From Euglena gracilis (taxonomy: Eukaryota > Euglenida > Euglenophyceae > Euglenales), in NCBI GenBank assembly GCA_039621445.1, contig CP154956.1, positions 67,774,452 to 67,838,451 on the forward strand: a stretch of DNA of 64,000 nt, given 5' to 3'. Under the pieces are notes generated by a model. It saw only the letters and a list, made by a program, of their open reading frames with translations. It did not search any database and was not told the DNA's origin. Made by a program: the position numbers and the translations under genes. Shown in pieces: positions 1 through 11,236 of this stretch (within the stretch, counting starts at the first letter, position 1; each line of letters opens with the position of its first letter).

Positions 1-150
1 GTATGGGAGACACTTTTGGAAAATGGACAGATTGATCCAAGCAGCTGCATTCTGTCAGTCGATCCCATAGTTGTTTTTTTTTGCCTTTTTAATCAAAAAT
101 TTTGGACAAAAAAAAACTTCAAAAGAACAAAAGGAAAAGTCCAAACTTGA
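1..150 (+). other. possible exon fragment of an upstream gene
   Basis: The first 70 bases read openly as a plausible protein (VWETLLENGQIDPSSCILSV) and then run into T- and A-rich sequence, as an exon end followed by an intron or 3' UTR would. No family is recognised and no splice site is convincing. It could equally be chance open frame. Confidence 0.2.
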
Positions 151-179
151 TTTCATGAGCAAATGATGGTCAAAAATGA

Positions 180-620
180 GGTACTTGTCTGTTATCGCAC
201 GACATACCCCCCCCCCTTTTGGTTATCGCACGACGCCCTTGGAACGGCCAGAATGCTTTCCTTTGGGGTCTCTTTCGACCGTTTTGGGTGGTTTTTGTGG
301 TTATTTGAAGGGAGAGGCCCTGCCGTACCTTGGAACACACAAGGAAACCCCAAAGGCGGCAGACCGGCAGGGAGAAAGAAAGATAAAGGCCGCCGACCGT
401 TCGGCCCGGAAGGGGGATTTGCCATCCTAAACATGGAGAAACAAGGACATTTGCCTAAATTTGGCCGAACTCGAAAAGGGGCGAAAAGTTCACAACGACA
501 GGTCCCAACCCTAACCCCATTCCTCCCCATAACCCAATACAGTCACCGGAAGAGGAAAGGAAGGCGTCGTGCGATAACCAAAAGGGGGGGGGGTATGTCG
601 TGCGATAACAGACAAGTACC
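180..620. mobile_element. MITE with about 57-base terminal inverted repeats and 8-base target duplication
   Basis: The two ends are near-perfect inverted repeats of about 57 bases, starting GGTACTTGTCTGTTATCGCA and containing GTTATCGCACGAC twice on each side of a C run. Both sides are flanked by AAAAATGA (172-179 and 621-628), an exact 8-base target duplication. The 330-base interior has no recognisable gene. This is a recent, intact non-autonomous DNA transposon. Its GGTA start resembles the element at 2092-3045 rather than the CAGG-ended families elsewhere. Confidence 0.9.
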
Positions 621-628
621 AAAAATGA

Positions 629-1486
629 AGTCAAAGAAACAATACTTGTTATTTTTAAATTAACACGGTTTAAAAAAACAAAAAAAACGCTTGAAGGCTT
701 TTGTTTGGCTTTAGGGTCCTGGACGAACTGAGCCTTTTTTCAATGCACCATGCCAAGGGAAATTTTGGAGGGCTTCCAGAAGTTGATTGATTTGGACACT
801 TTATTTCCCCTGTATTCAAATGAGTTGCCAGCCATTGTCGATCCAAGGTGTTTTTCAAGCAACCAAGGCAAAGGTCATGGTCAGGTTGAGCAGCTAACAA
901 GTACCGAAAGCTGCAGGGTTGGGGTTTCCCTCTTTGGGTCAGTGTCAGCGTTTGGGTTTGTCGGTCGGGTTGGATGTCAATCGAGAAAAAAAAACTGTTC
1001 CAGACAAGAAACAATCCACAGAACTTCACTCTCTTGAGTTCAAGTCCAAGTTTGTGCAAAGGGGCATGTGTGGGCGTGAAACTCTCAACGGTTCAAACAC
1101 ATGTCAACGGGTTTGAAGATCTTGATGTCTGGAGGAATGAGACCTTCCAAGGCATCCAAGTTCCCGTCGAAGGCAAAATTCAAGTAACATGACCAGGAAT
1201 TTATTTGATTTTTAATTGCATTCACCACTATGCAGCAGCTTGCGAGCGACTCTGTTGTCCATTGTGTTTCAGACACTTTGTTGGATATCTGGGTTAGAAG
1301 GAATGAATTCTTTCAGTGTAATTAAAATCGCTGTGGGACACCAAGCTTGAAGTGACCCTGGGGTGGAAAACTTTTTTGGGGGGAAAACTGTCTGCGCGGT
1401 ACCGTTCGCGCATTGGAATTTCGCTTCTGAGATTTTGGCGGTTTGTGCATTCGGAAAAACACTGCCACGAATTCTAACCATCAGCG
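629..1486. other. unassigned region upstream of the discoidin/cold-shock gene
   Basis: This stretch lies between the first MITE and the start codon at 1487. Two pieces look protein-like: + strand 750-846 (MPREILEGFQKLIDLDTLF, followed by a GT) and - strand about 1190-1100 (AFDGNLDALEGLIPPDIKIF). They are on opposite strands, neither has paired splice sites, and no family is recognised. The promoter and 5' UTR of the downstream gene should lie here, but no TATA box or other promoter element is clear. Confidence 0.2.
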
Positions 1487-4400
1487 ATGGAAGCTTCCAC
1501 CGATAATTTTGTTAAACACGATACTCCTGATCAACCTTCGAAAACATCCCCTGAACCCGTGGAGGATGAAGGAACCTTCGAGATGACAGAGCACGTGTTC
1601 GAGTCCATTCGAGATAAGAAAGGGATTGTATGTGGCCTTCTCCCGCCTCGGTCCAGCTTTTTTTCTGCACAGCTGTATGCCATTGGTTGTGAGGACAGTG
1701 GGTCTTGGAAAAACCCTGTGAGCACAAAGAAGGTCACCGTCACTGGTGTGTCCCCCCGCTTCCCAGAAACACTTTTGAAAGACTGAGGTTGTTCTAGGTC
1801 TGCATGAATGCTTTGATATCCCAATTGGGCATGGCATTTGCCAGGGGGTTGTCGGAACCCTCCTGGTGAAGCCTTCCAAAAAGGCAACAACTAAAATCCA
1901 AAAGCAATGTGAGGTTGGCCAAATGGAAAAAACATTTTCAGCTGTTGAAAAAACAAACTCATTCACAGAACGGGCACTACAGAAAAGGTCCTTTTCCAAT
2001 GACTTTCTACACAGGAACCTTTGTCGATGCTTCACAAATGACAGTGCTTCAGCTGCCTTGCTGAGAAGGATGGGGTGGGGGTTCTGCATTTGGTACTGTT
2101 TCGCCATCTGACCGACCGCCACTGAGTTTTTTCTGAGTTGAAATTTTTGGGTCATTGAAGGAGCAGGGTTAGGGGAGGTTAGGCAGTACGGGGGGGGGGG
2201 GGACTGTGGACCCCCCGCCGGTGAACGTTCACCGCGAACATTCACTGGGGGGGGGGAGGGGGGGCACTTTCGGTGAAGTTCACCGTGAACTTCACCGCTT
2301 TGATGGTTGAGGGTGATATTTTGATTGGTAAAATTTTGCTCCTTTTCCTCTCAAAATGGTCATTTTGAGGTTGATGGTTCATTGAATTTTATCGAAATTT
2401 CCGAAAGGATGCCCAGAATGTCATTTTTGGCCGTTTTAGGCCAAAAAAATGCTCTTGTGAACTTCACCGGTGAAGTTCACTGTTGGGGTAGGCAGAGGGG
2501 GGAGGGGGTACGGACCCCCCCGGTGAAATTTCAAATGGTGAACTTCACCCAGGGGGTCCATAATCCCGAAAGTTACTGCCTGATCTCCAGGGTCAGGATT
2601 TAGGCCGAAAGTTTGGTCTAACTGGAGGACCAAAGTCAGGCCAGAAGTTGGGCCTAACTTCAGGAGGCTAGGCACAGCGGGGGGGGGGGGGGGGCTGAGG
2701 GGGGGGGGCGAGCGGCCGCGCGGGGGAAGGGGGGGGGAGGGGTCCGAGGGCGGCCGCGCAGGCGGGCGCGGCGTATTTTCGGGTCGACAAAGTGGTCATT
2801 TTTGGCCTTTTTCGGGCCATTTTTGCTCAAAAAAATGCTTTTTTCTTGGGCATGCTAGGCACAGTAGGTGGGGGCTGAGGGGGGGGGGGCGAGCGGCCAC
2901 GCAGGGGGTGGGGAGGGGGGGTCCCGGACCCCCCCCCCCCCCCCTTGCCTAGCCTCCTCAGACCTAACTTCTTCATCCTCCTTCAACAACCCTAAATTTT
3001 CGACTTCGAAAGAATTCAGTGGTGGTCGGAGAGCGAAACACTACCCTGCATTTTGCCATGGTAAGGGAGTTCTCCTCCCTTTTTTCTCTTGTTGCAGGCC
3101 CCCCAAAAAGTTTTTGATCCTCTCCACCTTTGCAGCTTCGAGTACTTACAGGGGCACACCATCAATGGTTGCTGACCACACGTTTGCATGCCAGATCTTC
3201 TACACTGATAACAAACCATATTCTTGGGTGAGGATTGATTTCAAGGGTGCCAGCGTGTGCCCAAACCATTATTCCATGGTGTGGAGTTGCATTTTCACTG
3301 ATTCTATTTTGGCTTTTTTTAAAAAACTTCCATTCAGTGGTGGCTTTGTATGGGACTCATTATTGGAAAAAGGGCACCATACCATTTAGTTTCCTGTTGG
3401 ATGTTTTTGCAAGAAACAATTGCCATATGACACCCCCCAGGGCTGTACAGGAATCCCCGCAATTCTGTGGGTGGTGGGGGTCTACCCCCCCCCAACAGGC
3501 CTTCCCATGTTTCCAGGGGCCGATTTTTATGTCAAAATTTTCCTTCTGCACCTTCGCGCTGAAGGAATTTTCTTCGAGCGGGGGGAGTTGACCCATCCCC
3601 CACCAGGCCTTCCCGTGCAGCCCTGTGCCCCCCCCATAAATGACACCCCTTGGGTAGGGTGGTGACTGAAATTTCCAGCTCATGAAATTTCACATTTTTT
3701 TTACTTTTCTTTCAGACCACTAGCCAATAGTAGGGTGTCTGAAATTTCCGGCCCCTGAAACTCCACGAAATTTCACAATTTTGTCCTTTTCTTTCTGACC
3801 ACTTTTCACGAATGTCACCACCCTGCCTTTGGAGGGTTTTCAGGGTGTCAGGGGTAGGGTGTTAACTGAAATTTCCGTCCCCTGACTAGGGTGATGACAT
3901 TTGTAAAAAGTGGTCGGAAAGAAAAATAAAAAATCGTGAAATTTCGTGAAATTTCAGCAGAGGTGCCATTATGTTTTATTGGGGGGTCCTCATCCTGTGC
4001 AAGAGATAGACATAAATGTAGAGCAGGCTTCTTTTTAAGTCACCTGACCCCCCCCTGGGGGGAGGGGGGGGGTGGGTGGGTCCAGGTCGGACCCACTGGG
4101 GGGGGGGGGGGGGGTCCCGCGCCGGAGGCGCTGGGTATACCTTTTCGGTGCGAAGCGCCGAAAAATTTTGAAAATTGCCTTTAACGAGCCCGATTTTGGG
4201 GGGGGGTCCCGCGCCACCCTGGGTCTTAAAAAGAAGCCTGATGTAGAGGTTTCCCAGCCCCTCTCCCAATGACGCCTTCATAATTGGTCAAAAAAATGGG
4301 CTTCAATGGATTGGGAAGGGCTGACCAGTTCAAATAGGTCAAAAAAACTTTTTTTTGAGTTAGTTAGCAGTTTTCTGACGTCCTTGCTGTTTCCATTTTT

Positions 4401-7400
4401 TGCAACCACCCAGTTTGACGCTTGGGGGCCCAAAGAGGGAGGGTTGGACAGTCAGCAGCCTTTTTTCCTGTCCAACTTTTTCATCCTTTGAGCTGGTGAG
4501 GTTCATTGCGATGGCACACCCTTAAATTGAACCCCACCCCACCTCTGGGGGGGAGGGTTCCAGCTAACACCTTTTTCATCAGTTTTCCAGCCGGCCGGAT
4601 GTTTTTTTTGACGTTGCCAGGATGAGGCAAATTGTTCAGCATTGAGTGGGGCATCATTTCCTCTGGCGCCCCCCCCCCCTGGTGGTCTGGCCTATTTCGG
4701 CACATTTTTTTTATCCGACCGCCACCTGAATTTTTTCTAAGTCAGGAATTTTGGGTTGTTGAAGGAGTAGGGTTAGGGTAAGAAGTTGGGCTAAATTTTG
4801 GCCTGATTCGGGACCAAAGCTGGGCCAGAACTTGGGCCTAACTTTGGGCCTGGGGGGGGGGGGGCATGCGGGAGGGGAATTGCGGCCCAACTGCCCCCAC
4901 ATGTTTCCTTTGACGTCAATCAAATTTGTGTGCATTTTCAAATGGTCGACAAAAAATGTACCTGGCTAAAATCCGAGACGCGGGGGGGGGGGAGGGGCAC
5001 GGGAGGGGGGGACGCAAGGGGGACGCGGAGGGAACGGGAAAACTTAAAGGTCATTCAAGGAGTGAAAGAAGGGGAAAGAAGTTCCAAACCACCCCCAAGT
5101 TTTTTAATTAGAAAAAATTCAGCAGTGGCCCTATCCCTCCCTCCCCCTCCCCCGTGGGATGTTCAGGGACTTGGTCGTCACTCAATCCCCCCCGGGCCGG
5201 GACCACCCTGTAGACTCAGGCGAACTTAACCGGACAGGGGGTGAAAAAAATCGGCACAGAGCGCCAATTTTTTTTTGAAAAGTGAGGATATTTTGGGCTA
5301 TTTTCAGCCATTTGTGGGGGCATTTTTGGCGACTCTACCAGTCCAGTCAGGCACCAGGGGGGGTCCCACACAAACTGGACAAGGGGGGTGGGGTCCAAAA
5401 ATGAACTGAACTGAACTGCCTTGCCCCCAGGCACCAAATGCAATTTCTCTTCCCAATGCAGGCTCATCGTGCAGGCTTTGATGGCTATTACCTTCGTGAT
5501 TGGCAATTGCAGGCTTCGAACGATGCACAACAGTGGGTTGTGTTGCAGGAGCACAAGGTTTCTGTTCCGTGCGATGAAAAATCATCGTTCAGTGAAGGGC
5601 AAGATCAATCAGTCTGAGGTTTTTCTTTCCAAAGAAAGCAGTTTTATTTGGATACCAGATTTCTTGTTGGGGGGGGGGGTCCAAACCCTCCCCCAAGGAG
5701 GTCAGCAAAAATCTTTGGCTTTTGTGCCCGAACCCCCACCTGGGGGGACTGGCATAGTTGGCAGCCTGCTTTTTTGGAGGCTGCTTTTTTGTTTTTGTTT
5801 TTTAATTTTGACAATGTTTCTTTTAAAAAAAGCAAAAAAATGCCAACGGGGTTTTTGCACGGAAAAAATTTTGAAGGCATATTTTCAATCATTTTTGGCA
5901 ACTTTTGGGTAATTTCTGCCAAAAAATCCTTCCACCAAAAAAATGAAAAAAAGTCATAAAAATGCAGTTTTTTTTTTCATTTTTCGGATTTTTTTTTGGA
6001 CCATTTTGGCAACTTTTGAACTTAGTGGGATTCGAAGTATGGTTTGGGAACGAGTTTTTCAATGAAATTTCCCTTTTGTTTTTTTTGGGTTTTTCTTGGT
6101 GTTTTTTTTCAAAGAAAAACACGTTGTTTTGTTTCTCTTTAAAAAGGCAAAAAAAGCCAACTATGGGGACTGGTGTCCCCCCCCAAAAGTGACAGGAAAC
6201 ACATGTTGGCTTCTCTCTGTACTCCTACCCCTTCCATTTTCACCAGAAGGACAGGGCGACCAGTCAGAACTTTTGGTTTTTGGTTTTGTTTTTTCACCTT
6301 TCAAAGTGGAGACCAAACCAGGGGACCAGGCCAAAAAATGGCTCAACGGCGTTGGCCAACCCCGTCCCCCCCCAATTCTGGCGCCTTCGGTGCCGGGGCC
6401 AATCCAGGCTTCTTCTTAAGTCAGCAGACCCCCCCCCCGGCCCCCCCGGGGGGGGGGGTCCCGCGCCACCCTGGGTGGGTTGGGGGGGACCCTTAAAAAG
6501 AAGCCTGGGCCAATCCTAGTCAGAACCCCCATGGGTGTCTGGAGCCAGTCCCCCCCCACATAGCTGGTGTTCATCTTTGTTTTTTTCTTCTTCAAAAAAC
6601 GTTGTTTTTTTGAAAACAAAACCGGGCAAAAAAGTCCAAAAAAAAGTAAAAATGGGCCCAAATTTCCCTCGATTGCAAGTGTGAACTCAAAAGTGTGGAC
6701 CAAAAACGCCTTGGCTTGTAAATTCAAATTTTGAAAGAGCACACCATTTTGTTGAAATTTTTGGCTTTTTGGGGGGGGCTTGAACCCCCACCCCAGGGGC
6801 CAGGGGGGGACTGACAGTCCCCCCCAAAGTGACTGACATGTTTTTAGGAGAGAGGTGCAGGCGACCTGAATTTCGGACATCAGTCAGCAGACAAAAGGAG
6901 GATGCATTTGGTGGAGGAGTGCCCCCCCCCCCCTGACCACAGGGTGCCCCCCCCACCTACCAAGAGGGTATGGACCGACTGGGAGGGGGGCACCTTCAAA
7001 AGACAGATTCCTTTTGCTGCTTTGCACCAAAATTTTCTGGCTGTTGAACTGTTTTTTCTGTTTTTTTTTGAAAAAAAAACTTTGGCCGGTTGCTTTTTTT
7101 TGCCCCAAATGCCCAAAATTGCATTTTGGGTCAATTTTGGGAGTCAGAATGTTTGGGGTCAACTCCCATTCCCCCCCCAGGTTGGAATGTACAAAGGGGG
7201 GGAGGGCGGGTGGTCCGGAACATACATTGTTTAAGGTGTGACCCATGGAGGTCAGGCAGGGGGGAGCTGTGGGCCCCTGGTGAAGTTCACCGGTGAACAT
7301 TCACCGGGGGGGGGGGGGGGGGGGGGCCCTTGGCCGGTGAACCGGTGAACCTTCACCAGTGAACTTCATTGTCCCGAGGGTTGGGGGTGAAATTTCAATG

Positions 7401-10400
7401 GGCGATATTGGCAAAACTTGCCAAATGCCATTTTTGGCCATTTTCGACCAAAAAATGTTCGTGTGGTGAACTTCACCGGTCTAGTTCACCGTTGGGTCAG
7501 GCAGAGGGGAGGGAGGGGGTTTGGGACCCCACGGTGAAGTTCCAAAGAGTGAACTTCACCACAGGGGGGGAGGAGAGTCCAAAACGAAGATTTTTAAAGA
7601 AAACACCTGGTTTTCAGAAAAACATGTTCTTTTTTGAGACCGTGTTTGGGCCGATTTCGAGACTTTAAAAGTCTTAAATCTTCGCCCAAAACACGGTTTC
7701 AAACATGAACAGTGTTTTGGGCCAAGGTTTTAGGGGGGCCCAGGGGCGACCGCGGCGCCTTCGGCGCCGCGGTCCCCGCCCCTGGGCTCCCCCTGACTCT
7801 TGGCCCAAACACAGTTCTTGACACATTGGAAAACCAAACAGCAAAAAAAAGAAAAAACGCCATTTAGGGTTGTGCGCATTTTTTCCAGATAATGGCTTTT
7901 TTCCCACCTCTGGACTGTGTCAGAACCAAATTTGGATGGTTTCAACAAGGAAATTGATGAAATGTGACCAACTTTGGTGGTTTTGCACATTTTATTGTGC
8001 TGACTCCTGCAGTTGATGACACCAATCAGACCAGGGGGTGTGAGGACAGCGCTACCCCTTCCCCGGGTGGGGTGAGTGGCGAAAGTACTCCCACCCTGGT
8101 GATGACCTGCCAACTGACCAGAATTTGCATTCTGTTGGCCAGAAACACATGTTCCAGCCAGGGATTTTTTTTAGTCTTGGACCCCTCCCGGGGGGGGGAG
8201 GGGGGGTAGGGTGGGTGGGTCCCTTGGACCCCCCTCCCCCCCAGGGGGGGGTGGGGGCTGGTGGGTATATCTTTTTCAGTGCCAAAGGCGCCGAAAATTT
8301 GAAAAAGGTGCTATTACCAGCATTTTTGACCATTTTGGGGCAAAAGTGGGTGGGTCCCCCGGGACCCCCCCTCCCCGGGGGGGGGGCCACCGCAGCAGGG
8401 GGCGGGTGGGTGGGTGCCGACCCCCTCCCCCCCTCCCCCCCCGGTCTGAAAAAAAAATCCCTGGTTCCAGCTCTGAAAGCATGTTCCAAAATAAAATAGC
8501 GACCGACATTGTTTTTTTTAAAATCACAGGGTGATGAAGCACTGAACAAGAAGAGCTTGGTTGCAGCATGGCCCATTGAAGGCTGCCAAACTTTTTACCG
8601 CTATTTCCAAGGTATTCACCAACCACCTGTTCACCATTCGCCCACAGGGGGGACCAGAAGCAAATGGCTTCGCATACATGTTTACCAATTGAACCCCCAA
8701 AAAAGTGTGAAGTGCAAAGGAAGAGTGATGGCGTAAAGTCAAACCCCCACAGCACCCCACAGTACCCCCCAGCCCCCCCTCCCAAACACAACCTGCCCCC
8801 CCCCAAAAAAACACCACACAAACACCCCCAGTACCCCACACATGAAATTTTTGGAAGCATTTTTTTTTGATTCACTCAGCCTTCGGCCTCGTCCACCTCC
8901 CCCCACAAACCCCCCCCCAGAACCAAAATAACAGGATCCCTTTCCTGTGCAACCAGGGACATCCAACATCTTAAGTTTCCAGACACCCCCACCCCCCACC
9001 CACACAAACCCCCCACAATAGATGGCGGTGGGCGGTGTAGGGCTGTGGGCGTGGGGCTGGAAAAACATTTTTGGATTCGCTGTGCAGTGTGTTTCTTCCA
9101 TCGGGGTCATTTGTGGTCAAAAAAAGGAGATTGGAAAAAAAACTCCAAAAGCACAAAGGTGGTTTCTCAACTATTGATTGGGGGGGACGTGTATTTGCAA
9201 ATTTTTGCAATGCTCCAAAAAACACAGAACCGGACTGTATCAAAGGCCAGGTGTGTTGCTGGCACAGGAGACCTGTAGGCAGTGATGGAGTGCCATAGTG
9301 CTGGGTTCGGGGGGGGGTCTGGGGGTCATTCTCAACTTGACATTTTCATATGGGTCTTTTTGCATTTTCACTGGCTGCACTGTTATAGGAGCACAAGCAT
9401 TCAAAAAACTCACATTAACGTACAAACCAGGTTTTTTTTTTGAGGAGGGGTGTGGGGATAAAAAGAGAATGCTGATTTATTTTTTGAGGGGTGGTGTGGG
9501 TGAAAAAAATTGCACTTTTTGTGGGGGGCAAGGGAGGGTGGGTGTTGAAACAAAAACTGTTTGGGGGGGCGTGGGGGAGTTTGGTAAAAAAAAAATTATT
9601 TTTTGATGGGGGTGTGGGGATAAAAATTATGGGGGAAGGGGTTGGGAGGTGTGGTGGAAAAAAATTGCAATACCTCTTAAAGAGCATTTTTTTGGTGTGG
9701 GGATAAAACCCAATTTATTTTTTTGCGGGGGGTTGTGGGAGGTGGGTGTTAAAAGAGTAATTCTTTTTTGAGAAAGGGTGTGGGGGTAAAAAAATATTTT
9801 TTTGTTTGGGCTAAAAACAAAAACTTTGAGGGGGTTGTGCCATTTTAAGGGCATCAATTTGGGTCACGTGAGTTCGCTCCATTTTCGAGATATTTGGCAT
9901 TTCGCGGTTTTTTGTTCCCAAAAACGGTCCAAAACAGGCCGAAAAATAAAACTGGCTGAAAAATGGCCGTTTCTTGGGCCAGGAGGGGTGTTCAAAAAAG
10001 TGACCAAACGGGCATTTGGAGCGTTCTTCGAGCTTTATTTCAGTTCCTTTGATCCCACCATTTTGGAAAAGTTTTTGGAAAATTGATTTTTTGACCCAAA
10101 AATAGTCGAAAACGGCACAGGAAGCCTGTGGTGCTGTGCTGGGGTGTGAATCGGCCACATCTCGGGCCAGGCCGGAAGTTGCGGAGAAATCAAAATATGG
10201 TTAGATTGGGCTTAAGGGCTTCAACTTCAAAGTCTCTGGGCGTTTTCCTGTATTTCGTTTGGGGCCCGAAAATGGCCGAAAAACAGGCATTCAAAGGGCA
10301 TCAGTCGACGTTGAGACATCTCCCTCATGGTGTGCAGGTTGAAATCCAGCACTTCATAAGTGGTTTTTTTGCGTCTCCGTGGCGGTGACGGCTGGTTTCC

Positions 10401-11236
10401 GCCGACACCCACCGCGGGTAGAATGTGCCTTTTCATGCTCTCTTTCCGAAAGGCTGTCTGTGGGATCCAGGCCATAAAACAGGTGCGCGCCGTAAGAGGC
10501 ATGAAGTGCAGTGAATAAAATGTCAATTGTCCACATCTCCTGCCAGGCAGGGAGTTGCGGGGAAATCAAAATACCGTTAGACAGGGTGTTTTAAGGGCTT
10601 CAATTTTGGTATCTGGACATTTTGAGCAGGGTCTGTTTTATTATTGTTCATTTGAACAAAAATGTTTTTTTGGAAAAGGGGTCACAAAGGTACAAAATGC
10701 TTGCATCCAAACGAAATTAGGCCAGCCTAATTTCGTTTTTTTTGTTGAGTGTTTGGGTTGACAGCCTACCAGAAATCTTGCAGGGTTCTTTTGTTTTTTT
10801 CTTCTTCCTCCCCCCAACCAGCCCACACAAAAAGAGGTTAAAAAAGCTAAAAAAAAATGACATTGACGACCTTTTGGGGCACTTCCCAATTTTAGTTGAA
10901 ATATTCCAATCCAGATGGATTTGCAGTTTTTTTTTTTACCATTGTTCAGGAATTTGCCAGGTCCAGCCTGGCCTGACCCCCCCCCCAGACCCCCCACCCC
11001 CAGGGGCGGGTGGCCAGCACCTTTTCCAGCTGTTGAAGGAATCCCTTGTAATTCTGCTTCATATTTTGCCCAAAAAATTTAAGCAAATGTGTGTCTCCAA
11101 AGTTGTGATTGTCTTTCTTTCAGTGGTCATCGCTCCGAATGGAAACAGCAACAACACAAACGCACTCATCCTGAGCTGTTTTGAATTGTATGGGACATTG
11201 AAACGACCCATTGTTCACCCGCCAGCACCGGAGCAG
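1487..11236 (+). CDS. discoidin-like (F5/8 type C) module, exons 1-6 of the gene above
   Basis: Six exons together spell one galactose-binding-like fold. Signature pieces in order are [20 protein letters not shown] (exons 1-2), [15 protein letters not shown] (exons 2-3), [18 protein letters not shown] (exon 3), [19 protein letters not shown] (exon 4), [16 protein letters not shown] (exon 5) and [14 protein letters not shown] (exon 6). This is the order seen in SUN-like/F5/8C domains of HECT- and BTB-type proteins: NP...TASS, SW..ID...PNHYS, LR.W.L..SNDG..W..L and a final FELYG. The domain usually mediates protein or carbohydrate binding. Removing the introns restores the fold across phase-0 and phase-1 junctions, which supports the exon calls. 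Intron 1 is only 45 bases long, while introns 3-5 are 2-3 kb. Confidence 0.75.

Larger units (their letters stand above)
1746..3135. other. intron 2, mostly filled by one MITE
   Basis: The GT donor at 1746 and pyrimidine-rich AG acceptor at 3135 enclose the MITE at 2092-3045. The remaining sequence, about 1780-2091 and 3046-3135, shows no other gene. Confidence 0.6.
5612..8529. other. intron 4 of the discoidin gene, repeat-filled
   Basis: GT at 5612 and AG at 8528-8529 bound this 2.9-kb intron. It contains the MITEs at 6405-6507 and 8159-8463, the GTGAAC repeat block at 7262-7570, the foldback at 7709-7814 and T/A-rich filler at 5740-6150. No other gene is seen; the open frames here are low-complexity. 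Confidence 0.7.

Noticed and set aside
163-663. 166-residue open frame over the first MITE
   Set aside because: It spans both inverted repeats and the G run of a non-autonomous element and has no similarity to a transposase. It is a composition artefact.
1085-1276. Minus-strand exon reading AFDGNLDALEGLIPPDIKIF
   Set aside because: It reads well, but no acceptor AG precedes it on that strand, no partner exon was found, and the + strand is also open there. It is noted only within the 629-1486 entry.
4770-4790. Telomere-like AGGGTTAGGG pieces (also at 2166, 20045 and 20565)
   Set aside because: Only one or two units occur each time, always within the same dispersed repeat, so they are not telomeric arrays.
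8052-8875. Gly/Pro-rich open frames on the minus strand
   Set aside because: They arise from G and C homopolymers of a MITE and overlap a well-supported + strand exon at 8530-8611.
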